The notes: a model not told the origin generated them from the letters alone. Shown: positions 18,642 to 28,133, counted from the stretch's first letter. The stretch: 64,000 nucleotides of DNA from Arthrobacter_M sp030063245 (GCF_051131705.1 NZ_CP180316.1:3410001-3474000); one strand, 5' to 3'. A program made the numbers and translations.

Positions 18642-18684
18642 TCAACTGAACCAACGGATCTCCACCCGCTAAACGATCACCGGG

Positions 18685-18915
18685 ATGGCAGCGGCAGATA
18701 CCACTGACCACATCCGCGGCCACCTCAAATACGCCGGCCGCTCCGACCCGCTCTTCTCCGACAACGCAATCACCGCGATCCACCACGCCTCACGGGGATA
18801 CCCTAGGTCGGTGAAGAACCTGGCCGTCGCTGCCCTGACATCGACCTATGCCGGCAACAAATCCATCGTGGACCTCGGCGCGGCCCAATCCGCGATCACC
18901 GAAAACAGTGAATAA
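18685..18915 (+). pseudogene. C-terminal fragment of a transposition-associated AAA ATPase
   Basis: A 76-residue frame, MAAADTTDHIRGHLKYAGRS to SIVDLGAAQSAITENSE, resembles the C-terminus of ExeA/TniB-like AAA ATPases that accompany transposases (the HIRGHLK, HHASRGYPRSVKNLAVAAL pattern). No Walker motifs are present upstream, so only the tail survives. Identification is by recalled family pattern. Confidence 0.55.
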
Positions 18916-18958
18916 CCCGGGTTGACGCCGACGTCACCGGACATGACGGGCCCCCTCG

Positions 18959-19207
18959 TCAAATAACGCGACGGATAACAGCTTGAGTAGCCGGTCGATC
19001 GTGGTACCGGAGACCTTCAGTAGCTGCGCCCTCGCCAACGGAGTAGGTCTCTGTCAGGACCTTGAGGGTGTTATAGCCGTAGGTCCGTGGCCGCGGTCTG
19101 CACGGGACTGCCTTGGCCGGCCCCTTCCGTTTACGGGCCGTGGACAGTGCCCGGCGGGCGTTGGGCCGGGACCTGCCGGGGACAGCGACCAGCTCATCGG
19201 GAATCAC
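18959..19207 (-). pseudogene. Fragment of an integrase-catalytic-domain transposase
   Basis: Reading down from 19207: MIPDELVAVPGRSRPNARRA, then PRPRTYGYNTLKVLTETYSV, resembling the N-terminal HTH region of DDE transposases. After a one-base shift the sequence continues KVSGTTIDRLLKLLSVALFD, matching the usual 'TIDRLL' element just before the catalytic domain. The catalytic domain is missing, so it is a dead fragment. Confidence 0.5.
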
Positions 19208-19635
19208 ACCTATGACCTTCTTCGATTCCTCCTCATCATCCCGTGCATACTGCTTCGTGATTTCCCGACGCGTTCCCGTCGACAGACCCGTCCCTCATCG
19301 TGGCCGCCGCGCCCGGGCGGCCCGTGGATTACGCGAGCGTTTCTCAAATGAGGCACGCAACCCATCTCGCGAGCACCGTTGATGAGTCTGCCCGACCCCT
19401 TGACAGGCTCCGTCGCGCCGGGAATAGTGATGCGGACCACAACAGAACAGAAATAAGAATCTAGTTCTTACGGTTCTCTTTTCCAAGATTCAGGCGAACC
19501 CCAAATACCTGGGTTCACTACGGCTGTGTGGGGCAGGTCGATACGCATTTTCTGCCAGACAGAAAACCGGTGGGTGGAGCCTCGCGCACCTCCGGTGCGG
19601 GCGATAGCCACCAGGAAAAACCTAGGGAGAAGTTT
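19208..19635. other. Gene-poor stretch between transposase debris and MFS gene
   Basis: No convincing gene is seen. It holds operator C at 19452-19466 and the leader of the MFS gene, whose ribosome-binding site AGGGAGAAG lies just before 19636. Open frames here give low-complexity, Arg-rich translations. Confidence 0.5.
19452..19466. promoter_or_regulatory. Operator C, degenerate copy of the TetR-regulon motif
   Basis: AATAAGAATCTAGTT: the right arm TCTAGTT is exact and the left arm has two mismatches to AACTAGA. It lies about 170 bp upstream of the MFS gene at 19636, in the AT-rich part of the leader where a promoter would be expected. Confidence 0.45.
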
Positions 19636-21123
19636 ATGCCGAGCACCAACACACCGGAACTTCGGGCATCTACCGGTGTTCCACTCAAAATGAGCGCCAT
19701 TATCGGGTTCTTGATTTTCGTCGAATTCACCAGCGGCTTCGTCCAGGGGTACTACATCCCGTTGTATGGGGCCATGTCTGCCCGGTGGGGGATCACAGAT
19801 GCAGACATCACTTGGTTCGTCACCCTCTGGACGCTTTCCTCGGCAGTCTGTATTCCGGTGCTGGCCAAGCTTGGGGATATTTTTGGGCACCGCAAAATGC
19901 TCCGTCTGGCCGTCATCGCTGTACTGGTGGGCGTGTGCTTCGTGGCATATTCCAATAACTACACATTAGTTCTCGTAGGGCGCATCCTGACGGGGCCGCT
20001 TTCGGTCTGGTTGCCACTGGAGATTGCGCTGGTTCACGATCGCATCGCAGGCGAACGAGCCCGCAAGTCGGTTGGTCTGCTCATCTCCTTCATGACGGTC
20101 GGCGTTGTCGCCGGAATGTTAGTCTCTGGAGTGATTGCAGGGCTCGAGCGGAACTTCACCATGGTGTTGCTGGTGCCAGCCATTATCACAGCACTTTGCG
20201 TGTTTGTGGTCTTCTTCCTCGTCCCCGAATCAACGGTTCGATCCAAATCGACTGTGGACTACCTTGGCTTTTTAGGGCTTGCCGCCTCCATGATCACGCT
20301 GTTGCTGGCCCTTAGTGGGATCCAAAAATATGGAATTTCTTCGCCTCAGGTACTGGTCCCCCTGTTGACCTGTGGGGTAATCACGGTGGCATGGGTATGG
20401 TGGGAATCTCAGACCGCCTGCCCTGCCATAGATCTGAGGTTGGTCCGGTCACGCCTCATGTGGCCTCCCTACCTGACCGCTTTCCTGTTCGGCATCGTCA
20501 CGCTGGGATCGCAGACAGTCATTACCACCTTTCTGGCTGCTAAACCCAAGGTGGTCGGCTTCGGATTTGCCATGGCTCCCGGAAACATCTCACTCTTGAC
20601 GGCAGGAGATACGCTTACTGCATGCGTGGCTGCTGCAACCTTCGCATACTTGGCCCGTGCCATCGGTATGCGCGGGGTGTTGCTGGTGGGAGTTACGTTC
20701 CTTGCCACGGCAAACTTGCTGCTCATCTTTGCGAACGACCAAATGTCATTGGTGGTTCTTAGCCTCATCTTCATTGGTACGGGATCTGGCCTACTCCTCG
20801 GAGCCCTGCCGTCCTTGGTAGCCGAACTCTCCCCCGCGGATCAAACTGGTATTGCCTCAGGCATCTACAACTCGCTCAAAACGTTGGGTGGCGCGGTGGG
20901 CGGAGCCATCTTCGGTGTCATCATGGCCTCGACGGTGATTAGTGGTTCCGGCGCCGCACTAAGCTCCTACAAAATGGTGTGGATCATCGGTGTGGCAGCA
21001 CTTTGTCTGTGCGTGGTTTCGTTGCTGTTCATGAGACAACAGAAACCGCCGGCGAATGCCATTGCCATTGCCATAACAGAGTACCCGGAGGTGAAACGGC
21101 CGGACAGCGAGTCCGTTCACTAA
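19636..21123 (+). CDS. MFS transporter
   Basis: A 495-residue, roughly 14-TM transporter (DHA2-like) with the loop motif AKLGDIFGHRKMLRLAVIAV and the motif GIASGIYNSLKTLGGAVGGA. The ATG at 19636 is preferred over one at 19528 because AGGGAGAAG precedes it and the family sequence begins after it. It is followed within 100 bp by an amidohydrolase, so it may carry that enzyme's substrate. Lower GC than its neighbours suggests it came with the nearby IS debris. Confidence 0.85.
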   Translation: MPSTNTPELRASTGVPLKMSAIIGFLIFVEFTSGFVQGYYIPLYGAMSARWGITDADITWFVTLWTLSSAVCIPVLAKLGDIFGHRKMLRLAVIAVLVGVCFVAYSNNYTLVLVGRILTGPLSVWLPLEIALVHDRIAGERARKSVGLLISFMTVGVVAGMLVSGVIAGLERNFTMVLLVPAIITALCVFVVFFLVPESTVRSKSTVDYLGFLGLAASMITLLLALSGIQKYGISSPQVLVPLLTCGVITVAWVWWESQTACPAIDLRLVRSRLMWPPYLTAFLFGIVTLGSQTVITTFLAAKPKVVGFGFAMAPGNISLLTAGDTLTACVAAATFAYLARAIGMRGVLLVGVTFLATANLLLIFANDQMSLVVLSLIFIGTGSGLLLGALPSLVAELSPADQTGIASGIYNSLKTLGGAVGGAIFGVIMASTVISGSGAALSSYKMVWIIGVAALCLCVVSLLFMRQQKPPANAIAIAITEYPEVKRPDSESVH

Positions 21124-21220
21124 CTTTGTGACACACGGTAGCGTGCGTGGAGGAAGGTCATTCCTCGCCCGCTACCTCAACGACGAGGATCGAACCGTAG
21201 CCGTAAACCAGGGAGTGGCA

Positions 21221-22894
21221 GTGGATCAGCAGACCATTATTTATCCGGCAAAAATCGTGCGAACCATGGATCCCTCACGGCCTGTGGCCACAGCCATCGC
21301 GGTCAGAGACGGATTCATTTGAGCCGTGGGATCGGTCGAGGAGCTCCGCGCCTACCCAAACACCGTGATTGATGAAAGATATGCGCAGCAGGTGATGGTG
21401 CCGGGATTCGTTGAGGCTCACGCGCATGCTGGCTCCGGAGGAATGTGGGAGGGGCAGATCTACGTAGGCTATTTTGACCGCACCGATCCGAATGGAAACC
21501 TCTGGCCCGGATGCACCAGCACGGAGGCGGTCCTGCGACGGTTGCGCGAGGTCGAGTCCGCCATGCGTGATACGGATACGCCATTGCAGGCCTGGGGTAT
21601 GGACAACATCTACTTCCCGAAACAGAGCATTCTGGTCCACGATCTCGACACCATCTCCACCACCAGGCTGATCCAAATCAGCCACGCCAACGGGCACGTG
21701 GCGGTCGTCAATTCTGCAGTCCTCGCCAAGGCTGGCATCGATTCCTCCAACCAAACCGAGGGCGTGGAAAAGTACGCCGATGGAATGCCCAATGGTGAAC
21801 TCCGAGAATTTGCCGCCATGTGTTTGGTACATCACTTCTTTGAAGGCGGCTTGCTCGCGCTTTCGGCCAGGGCACTGAGCCAATTCGCGCAGGACGCAGT
21901 GAATCACGGCGTGACCACCATTACCGATTTGGGCACCATGGGGTTGCTCACCGAAGAGGGACGGGCTGTATACACGGACACGGTTGATGAGAACTTTCCG
22001 GTAAGACTGAACGTCTTCCAATTTGGGGTGGGGTTGGGGACCGGTCCGCTGGCGGCTGCCATGGCGGAACATTTGGCGGAGCTGAAATCTGAGGGCAACG
22101 AAAACCTGCGTTTTGGGCACGTTAAACTCATACTTGATGGGTCGATTCAGGGCTTCACTGCCAGACTCTTGGCCCCGGGCTACCTCGGGGATCAACCCAA
22201 CGGGATTTGGAACATCACACCCGAAGAGTTCGAGGTGGCCTTCACCGCGTTCCACCGCGCCGGGCTATTGATTCACGTACATTGCAATGGGGACCAAGCC
22301 AGCCAGCTCTTTCTCGATACTCTGGAAGCGGTGCTGACCAAATATCCACGGCCCGATCACCGGCACACCATCACGCATTCTCAGCTGACCACTCAGGCTC
22401 AATACCGACGAGCCGCGGCGCTGGGGGCCTGCGCCAATATTTTTTCGAACCATCTGTGGACCTGGGGAGATCAGCATGCCGACAGGATCTTAGGGTGGGA
22501 CCGGGCCTCACGGATGGACGCAGCACGCTCCGCGCTCGACGCCGGGGTTCCCATCTCAGTGCACTGCGACACCCCGGTGACCGAATTGAACCCGCTGAAG
22601 AGCATGAAGCATGCCATCACACGACTGACAGTCTCGGGGAGAGTGCTGGGCGAATACGAATGTCTCAGCGTGCATGAAGCGCTGCATGCGGTGACCCTGG
22701 GGGCCGCTTACATGTTGAAAATGGATGAGGAAGTGGGATCCCTCGAGGCCGGAAAACGCGCGGACGTGGCCATTCTTGCGCGGGACCCCTTCGAGGTGGA
22801 TCCTCAGATGATTGGCGAGATCCGGGTGCTGGGCACAATAATTGGCGGCCGTCACCAGGACGCCAAACACGGCACCTCGGACCCGGTTCAATAA
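21221..22894 (+). pseudogene. YtcJ-like amidohydrolase interrupted by an in-frame TGA
   Basis: From a GTG at 21221 (with GGGAG upstream) the frame reads TIIYPAKIVRTMDPSRPVAT to AVRDGFI, meets TGA at 21320-21322, and continues in the same frame as AVGSVEELRAYPNTVIDERY for about 520 residues. The metal motif VPGFVEAHAHAG, LILDGSIQGF, HVHCNGDQA and HCDTPV are all present, as in YtcJ-type amidohydrolases. Family members usually read GxIxAVG here, so the stop replaces one residue, possibly a CGA-to-TGA change. The rest is intact, so the lesion is recent or a sequence error. An alternative start at 21326 would lose the first strand. Confidence 0.75.
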
Positions 22895-23101
22895 TGTCTA
22901 TCCCCCTTATGGTCATCGGCGGGTACCTTGGCGGGGGAAAACCACTCTTGTCAATGACCTGTTGGCCCATAGCGATGAGCGAATTGCCGTCGTCGTCGAC
23001 GATTTAGGTGAACTTAACATTGACCCTCGGTTGATTCGATCGGCCAAGGAAAACACCATTGAACTGGCCAACGGCTGCATCTGCTGCAACCTCAGCCGTG
23101 C
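22894..23101 (+). pseudogene. CobW-family GTPase, N-terminal fragment with frameshift
   Basis: The ATG at 22894 overlaps the preceding stop and reads MSIPLMVIGGYLGGGK, a P-loop start. One base is then missing and the expected TTLVNDLLAHSDERIAVVVD, GELNIDPRLI and GCICCNL (the CxCC metal motif) follow in the next frame. Homology stops near 23100, so about two thirds of a CobW/Nha protein are gone. It was probably a metallochaperone for the adjacent amidohydrolase. Confidence 0.75.
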
Positions 23102-23437
23102 TGAACCTCACTGCGTCGGCAGTGCTGCAGGCATTTCCGGTGGGGCCGTTGTCCCGCCAACGGCGCCTATTCTCCAACCGGACGGAGGGGACGTCCTGCA
23201 AAGCGATTACCGGAGGGTTTCCGGCTATGACGTGATGCTCCAACGACGCTCCTGGTACTGCTCGGGGTTGCCGCGCAGGCGGCAGGGCTCGCTGTCCCAA
23301 AGGCACTGCCCTTGGCCAAACCCGACAGTCCTATGTCGTCTCTTGTATACCAAATTGACAAAAATCGTGATGCATACGCATATTTTTCCTGACTTGGTCT
23401 ACTGTGGCATACAAAGCTACGCCACTGGAGGTTACTC
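23102..23437. other. Intergenic stretch with decayed sequence and a promoter
   Basis: No gene is seen. The first 200 bp show no recognisable protein in any frame; the last 100 bp are AT-rich and carry the GntR-type half site at 23343 and the leader of the amidohydrolase at 23438. Confidence 0.5.
23343..23354. promoter_or_regulatory. Putative GntR operator, TTGTATACCAAA
   Basis: This 12-mer is the exact reverse complement of TTTGGTATACAA at 28248-28259 and similar to the palindrome at 28118-28133. It lies 84 bp before the amidohydrolase-GntR pair, fitting autoregulation. Confidence 0.6.
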
Positions 23438-24658
23438 ATGTCTGACCCCCCCGTTATCCGTAACGTACGGCCGTGGGGCGGGTCGGCCGCCGACGTCACG
23501 ATCGTCGGTGGCCGGGTTGGCTCAGTCGTCGCACACGATCCGTCGGCGGCCCCGTCCGGTGTCGCCGTGATCGAAGGAAGGGGCCGCCTGTTACTGCCGT
23601 CCTTCTCCGATGTTCATGTTCATCTTGACTCCAATCGGTTGGGTCTGCCATTCCGCGAACATACCGGCGCCCCTGGCGTGTGGGGCATGATGCTGAACGA
23701 CCGCAACAGCTGGCGCGATGCGGAAACGTCGATCGGAGAGCGTGCCCAGACGGGGCTGCGCATGATGATCGAGCGCGGGACCACGCGCGTGCGCAGCTTC
23801 GCCCAGGTGGACACGGACTGCGGGCTGGAGAAGTTCGAGGCAGTACTCGCCGCCCGCCAGATGTACCGGGACCGGGCCGAGGTGAAGGTCATCGCCTTCC
23901 CGCAGGCCGGACTATTGCTGGAAAACGGCACGGCAGAGCTCATGGAGGAGGCGCTGAAGGCCGGCGCCGATGTCATGGGCGGCATCGATCCATGCGCGCT
24001 GGACAAGGATCCCGTCCGCCATCTGGACATCGTGTTCGGCCTGGCCGAAAAATATCAGGTGCCCATCGACATCCATCTGCACGAACCCGGCGAGTTAGGG
24101 CACTTCAGCGCCGCGTTGATCGCTGACCGCACCCGCTCCCTGGGCATGCAAGGCAATGTGACGATCTCCCATGGCTACCCTCTATGGGGTGTCAGCGAGG
24201 CCCACACGCGGACGTTGGTCGAAACTTGGGCGGAACTGGACATCTCGACGGCGACCGTCGCGCCCGGCGGTCGGTTCCAACTGCCGCTGGCCGACCTGGC
24301 CGACGCCGGCGTCCGCGTGGGCTTGGGTGAGGACGGCCAGCGCGATTACTGGTCTCCCTACGGGAACGCCGACATGCTCGACCGCACGTGGCAGCTGGCC
24401 TTCGTCAGCGGCTACCGCTCCGACCACCTAATTGAGCACGCTCTGGCCGTGGCCACGGTTGGCGGGGCGTCCATCCTGGACCGCACGGTCCCCCGGCTGG
24501 CCTCCGTGACGGACCGGCCCGGCACCAGCGTCGGTGATCCGGCCGAATTCCTGCTGGTGTCGGGGGACTGCGTCAGCGCCGCCGTCATGGACCGGCCGTC
24601 GGATCGTACCGTCATCCACAGGGGCCGCGTCGTCGCGGACCAGCTGGCGCTCGTCTGA
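23438..24658 (+). CDS. Cytosine-deaminase-like amidohydrolase
   Basis: A 406-residue metal-dependent hydrolase of the CodA-like branch. Metal ligands appear in FSDVHVHLDSNRLGLPFRE (H60, H62), later VPIDIHLHEPGE, ISHGYPLWG, and the Asp in GLGEDGQRDYWSPYGNADML. GGAGG sits six bases before the ATG. It heads an operon with the GntR gene and shares an operator with another amidohydrolase and a permease. It probably deaminates or opens a ring C-N bond in a heterocyclic compound; the substrate is not identifiable. Confidence 0.8.
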   Translation: MSDPPVIRNVRPWGGSAADVTIVGGRVGSVVAHDPSAAPSGVAVIEGRGRLLLPSFSDVHVHLDSNRLGLPFREHTGAPGVWGMMLNDRNSWRDAETSIGERAQTGLRMMIERGTTRVRSFAQVDTDCGLEKFEAVLAARQMYRDRAEVKVIAFPQAGLLLENGTAELMEEALKAGADVMGGIDPCALDKDPVRHLDIVFGLAEKYQVPIDIHLHEPGELGHFSAALIADRTRSLGMQGNVTISHGYPLWGVSEAHTRTLVETWAELDISTATVAPGGRFQLPLADLADAGVRVGLGEDGQRDYWSPYGNADMLDRTWQLAFVSGYRSDHLIEHALAVATVGGASILDRTVPRLASVTDRPGTSVGDPAEFLLVSGDCVSAAVMDRPSDRTVIHRGRVVADQLALV

Positions 24659-24757
24659 CGGCATAGTCCGCGCCCCGCGAGGTAGCCGGGCCACTATGCT
24701 GGCCTCAGGGATAGTCGGTCTTGGTCCCCGTCCCGATACACCACGGAAGGGTGATCC

Positions 24758-25459
24758 ATGGCTTTGCAGGCAGCCGACGACGTCGCAGACCCGCAGCACT
24801 CAATGGCGGACTTCGCGTATCGGCGGATCAGCGACAAGATCCTCAGCGGCGACTACCCGGCTGGGTTCCGCCTCCGGGAGCGCGAGCTGTCCGACGATCT
24901 GGACATCTCGCGCATCCCCATCCGCGAATCGCTGCACCAGCTCGAGGCCGACGGGTTCATCGTCACCTACCCGCGGCGGGGTGCCGTCGTGCGAGAGTTC
25001 ACGGTCAGCGACGCCGAGGAACTCTTCGACATCCGGCTCAATCTTGAGGTCTTCGCTGCCCGGAAGGCCGCGGAGTTCGTCGCGGCCGGAGGCGTGGCAC
25101 CGCGACTGGCCGAGTTACAGGAGGAGTCCGCGTCGGCCACGGCACGCGAGGACATCGCGGCGGTCGCCGCGTTGAACTCTGCGCTGCACGCCGAGATTAT
25201 TGCCATGAGTGGCAACACACTGCTTGCCACCGCCATGCGCCCTGTACTTGGCCGGCTCCAACGATTGTTCGCTCTCACATCGGACCGCGATCCCCAAGCC
25301 CAGTGCACCGAGCATGCGGGACTGTGCGCCGCCATTTACGCTGGAAAGCCGGAACTCGCTGCCGCCCTCGCCTATGCGCATATCGAACTTGGCCGCGAGC
25401 CCTCTCTCGCCGGCTTGGCAACCGCCCTGACCACCGGACACAAGGGCATCACCCAGTAG
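24758..25459 (+). CDS. GntR family regulator (FCD domain)
   Basis: A 233-residue regulator with winged HTH (residues about 18-85: GFRLRERELSDDLDISRIPI, RESLHQLEADGFIVTYPRRG) and an FCD-type effector domain. Predicted to bind the TTTGGTATACAA-like sites at 23343, 28118 and 28248 and so control both amidohydrolases, the cyclodeaminase and the DUF3100 permease. The TAG stop is the first unit of the tandem array at 25457. Confidence 0.88.
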   Translation: MALQAADDVADPQHSMADFAYRRISDKILSGDYPAGFRLRERELSDDLDISRIPIRESLHQLEADGFIVTYPRRGAVVREFTVSDAEELFDIRLNLEVFAARKAAEFVAAGGVAPRLAELQEESASATAREDIAAVAALNSALHAEIIAMSGNTLLATAMRPVLGRLQRLFALTSDRDPQAQCTEHAGLCAAIYAGKPELAAALAYAHIELGREPSLAGLATALTTGHKGITQ

Positions 25460-25531
25460 CGCCGGTAGCGCCGGTAGCGCCGGTAGCGCCGGTAGCGCCG
25501 GTAGCGCCGGTAGCGCCGGTAGCGCCGGTAG
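25457..25531. repeat. Tandem repeat, 9-bp unit TAGCGCCGG, 8 copies plus a partial
   Basis: Eight perfect copies of TAGCGCCGG followed by TAG, starting exactly at the GntR stop codon and filling most of the space to the convergent cyclodeaminase gene. Because the unit is a multiple of three, it puts nine in-frame TAG codons in the GntR frame. Likely slippage-generated and probably variable between strains. Confidence 0.95.
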
Positions 25532-25566
25532 ATTCAACTCTCCTGACAGGTCAAGCGGTTCAGTCA

Positions 25567-26553
25567 CTACCGGCTGAGGTCAACCCGTAGCCCCAGACCC
25601 TGTTCGATGGCCCCGTCGTACAAGAGCCTCCCGATGGCCAGATCCAGCATGCCGATGCCCACGGAGTTGAACAGCGTGATATCTGCGTCGCTGATGCGGC
25701 CCGGGACCCGTCCGGCCACCACCTCGCCGAGTTCCCCCTGGACATCCGCCAGCGACAGCGCGCCCTCCCCCACAGGAATGAGCAGGTCGCCGGACTTCTC
25801 CGCCGCTGTGGCACGGCTGTCGACGAAGATCCGCGAGCGCACCATCCCTTCCGTGTCGATCTCTCGGTGATCCGGACGGGGCCGGGAGCCCACTGCGTTG
25901 ATGTGCTGGCCGTCCCGGAACCAGCGCCCGTGCACCACCGGCTCCGTGGCGGGCGTCAGCGTGCACACCACATCGGCCGTCTCGAAGACTTCCCCGGGGG
26001 AGCCGACCACGGTGACGGACAGCCCGTGGCGGAGCACCTGCTCGCGGAACCCGTCCGTCGTCGTCGTCGACCGGGACCATACGACTACTTCCTCGATCGG
26101 TAGCACGGCGAGCATCGCCTCCACATGCGCAACCGCGAGCGCGCCCGCACCCACCAGCCCCAACACCCGACTGTCCGGCCGGCCCAGGTGTCTGCTGGCC
26201 ACAGCGCTGGCGGCGGCCGTGCGCACCCGTGTGGGCACACGTCCGTCCAGAATGGCCAGCGTCTCCCCCGTGATTTGCGAGGCGAGCAGGATCGTGGAGC
26301 GCTGAGTGGGCAGCCCGGCACCGCGGTTGGCCGGGATGTCCGCCAGCAGCTTCACGGACGCCAGCTGCTGCTCGTCGGCAAGAGCGGTCATCGGCACGAA
26401 GCGCGCGTCCGAGCTGGGCAGGTGGAGCGACGTCGGAGCGGGCTGGTGGGCAGTGCCCCTGGTGATGTCACCGAAGGCGAGTTCGACGGCGGCGATCGTG
26501 GCCTGCATGTCCGCCAGCACGGCGAGGTCCGAGGCGGTGAGGATCAGGGTCAT
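25567..26553 (-). CDS. Ornithine cyclodeaminase/mu-crystallin family protein
   Basis: A 328-residue NAD(P)-binding protein with the family N-terminus (LTASDLAVLADMQATIAAVE), VKLLADIPANRGAGLPTQRS and the Rossmann motif GLVGAGALAVAHVEAMLAVL. Members reduce imines, deaminate amino acids or act as ketimine reductases. It is 21 nt downstream of the amidohydrolase at 26575, so both are in one operon. It may process the amino acid or imine freed by ring opening. Confidence 0.88.
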   Translation of the reverse strand: MTLILTASDLAVLADMQATIAAVELAFGDITRGTAHQPAPTSLHLPSSDARFVPMTALADEQQLASVKLLADIPANRGAGLPTQRSTILLASQITGETLAILDGRVPTRVRTAAASAVASRHLGRPDSRVLGLVGAGALAVAHVEAMLAVLPIEEVVVWSRSTTTTDGFREQVLRHGLSVTVVGSPGEVFETADVVCTLTPATEPVVHGRWFRDGQHINAVGSRPRPDHREIDTEGMVRSRIFVDSRATAAEKSGDLLIPVGEGALSLADVQGELGEVVAGRVPGRISDADITLFNSVGIGMLDLAIGRLLYDGAIEQGLGLRVDLSR

Positions 26554-26574
26554 GGCGGGGTTCCTTGGATCGGG

Positions 26575-28062
26575 TCAGGCAGGGAAGTGGGTCACTTGAG
26601 GTCCGCTGCGGGGAAAAGCCGGCGGGAAGAGTTCATCGGCACTGCGCCGGAGCATGTCCCGCTCGGAGTAGGCGTTCCGCATGCGGCCGAACAAGGTCTG
26701 GGCCCGGGCACGCAACGCCGGAAGGTCGATGCCAGGCACCGCTCCGTCACGCACCACCATCCGGCCGGCCACCACGGAGTGCGTGACGGAGCGGGCGCTA
26801 CCGTTGAGCAGCAGCGTGCGGACCGGGTCATCGAGCACGCCGTCGCGGAAGTCGGCCAGCGAGAACGCGACCAGGTCGGCCTGCGCTCCGGCCTCCAGCC
26901 GGCCCAGGTCCGGCCGGTGCAGGGCCCGCGCGCCCCCGAGCGTCGCCGCGTCGAAGTAGCGCTCGACCGGTGCAGCGTCGGCGGCGCCGTCCACGATCTT
27001 GGCCAGATGCACGCCTGTGTCCATGCCGCGGACCAGGTCCGGTGGGAAGGAGTCCGTGCCCAGGCACATGTTAATGCCCGCGGCCAGGTAGGTGCCGAAC
27101 GAGTGCAGGGCACTGCCGTACCGGAAGGATGTCTGCGGGCAGTGGATGATGGAAGCCCCCGCGTCGGCCAGCACGGCCAGGTCACCGTGGTCCTCCCCCG
27201 CAACGAGGGGGTTACGGTCGATCATCATGCCATGGGGAATCAGCAAGTTAGCACTGAGCAGCCCGGTGCGCTCCAGCAGCTCCAGCGGCGTCACGCCGTA
27301 GCGCTCTTGGATCAGCCTGCGCTCCAGCAGCCCCTGGAGCGCGTGCAGGCGCACCAGCACCTGACGAGACCCGGCTGCAGCCGCTGTGGCGGCCATCAGC
27401 TCTTCGGTAAGAGTCTCGATCCGGCACGGCAGCAGCACGCCCGTGACCAGCGGATCGTCGAGCTCCTGCGTGTAGTCCAGGAACCGCTTGGCCTCGGCCA
27501 GCCCGGCATTGCCCAGCTCCTCATCGAACGCTACCGCGCGTTCGCCGTCCGGACCGACCACGTTCACGCCCGAGCGGTAGGCCGGACCGAGGAATCCGCG
27601 CAGGCCGATCCGGCGGGACGTGGCGGCCATGCCGACCAATTCCTCGTAACTTTCCGCCCAAGCGCTGTGCACTTCCGACGCTATTGGCATGTAGGTGGTG
27701 ATTCCGTGCAGAGCCAGCTGGACCAGCGCGAATTCGCGCACCACCTGGCGCTCCTCGGGCGTGAATACGTCCTGGCGTCGGTGGTCGAAGTAGTTCTGCG
27801 ACCACTGAAACCCCTCGGACCGGTCGACGGGGGACCATGAATCCAGGATGAGGTGGTCGATGTCCGTCAGCGCGTCTAAATCGATCAGCCCCGGCGTGAC
27901 CAGTGACGCGCCCAGCTCCAGCGTCTCGTCGAAGGAACCGTCCCGGAGCGGCCCCGCGTACACGATCGAATCGTCCTCATAGACAACTTGGCCACCGGAA
28001 ACCAGCACGTGCCGCCCGCTCTCGTGGACCAGCACGTGGTCTGCGCGGATACATGTTCGCAC
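26575..28062 (-). CDS. Amidohydrolase family protein with altered metal motif
   Basis: A 495-residue amidohydrolase resembling chlorohydrolase/deaminase (AtzB/TrzN-like) enzymes. The GTG at 28062 is chosen because AAGGAGG precedes it by six bases. The usual HxH after PG is replaced: VTPGLIDLDALTDIDHLILD, so the metal pair, if any, differs. Later motifs are normal: VLVRLHALQG, IPHGMMIDRN, IHCPQTSFRYGS and LGTDSFPPDLVRGM. Part of the GntR-type cluster; divergent from the DUF3100 permease across a palindrome. Confidence 0.8.
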   Translation of the reverse strand: MRTCIRADHVLVHESGRHVLVSGGQVVYEDDSIVYAGPLRDGSFDETLELGASLVTPGLIDLDALTDIDHLILDSWSPVDRSEGFQWSQNYFDHRRQDVFTPEERQVVREFALVQLALHGITTYMPIASEVHSAWAESYEELVGMAATSRRIGLRGFLGPAYRSGVNVVGPDGERAVAFDEELGNAGLAEAKRFLDYTQELDDPLVTGVLLPCRIETLTEELMAATAAAAGSRQVLVRLHALQGLLERRLIQERYGVTPLELLERTGLLSANLLIPHGMMIDRNPLVAGEDHGDLAVLADAGASIIHCPQTSFRYGSALHSFGTYLAAGINMCLGTDSFPPDLVRGMDTGVHLAKIVDGAADAAPVERYFDAATLGGARALHRPDLGRLEAGAQADLVAFSLADFRDGVLDDPVRTLLLNGSARSVTHSVVAGRMVVRDGAVPGIDLPALRARAQTLFGRMRNAYSERDMLRRSADELFPPAFPRSGPQVTHFPA

Positions 28063-28117
28063 GCTTGCCTCCTTCAAAGACGTGGGCCGGATGGCTTACG
28101 TCCTCCAGTATAACCGC

Positions 28118-28133
28118 ATTTGGTATTCCAAAT
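28118..28133. promoter_or_regulatory. Palindrome ATTTGGTATTCCAAAT (GntR-type operator)
   Basis: Sixteen bases, symmetrical except for the centre, 56 bp upstream of the amidohydrolase start at 28062. It matches the TTGGTATACCAA-like sites at 23343 and 28248. Confidence 0.65.

Noticed and set aside
19210..19440. A 76-codon minus-strand frame in the MFS leader
   Set aside because: Arg/Gly-rich, no recognisable family, no ribosome-binding site; probably chance.
25457..25531. Possible CRISPR array
   Set aside because: The unit is 9 bp with no spacers; it is a simple tandem repeat.
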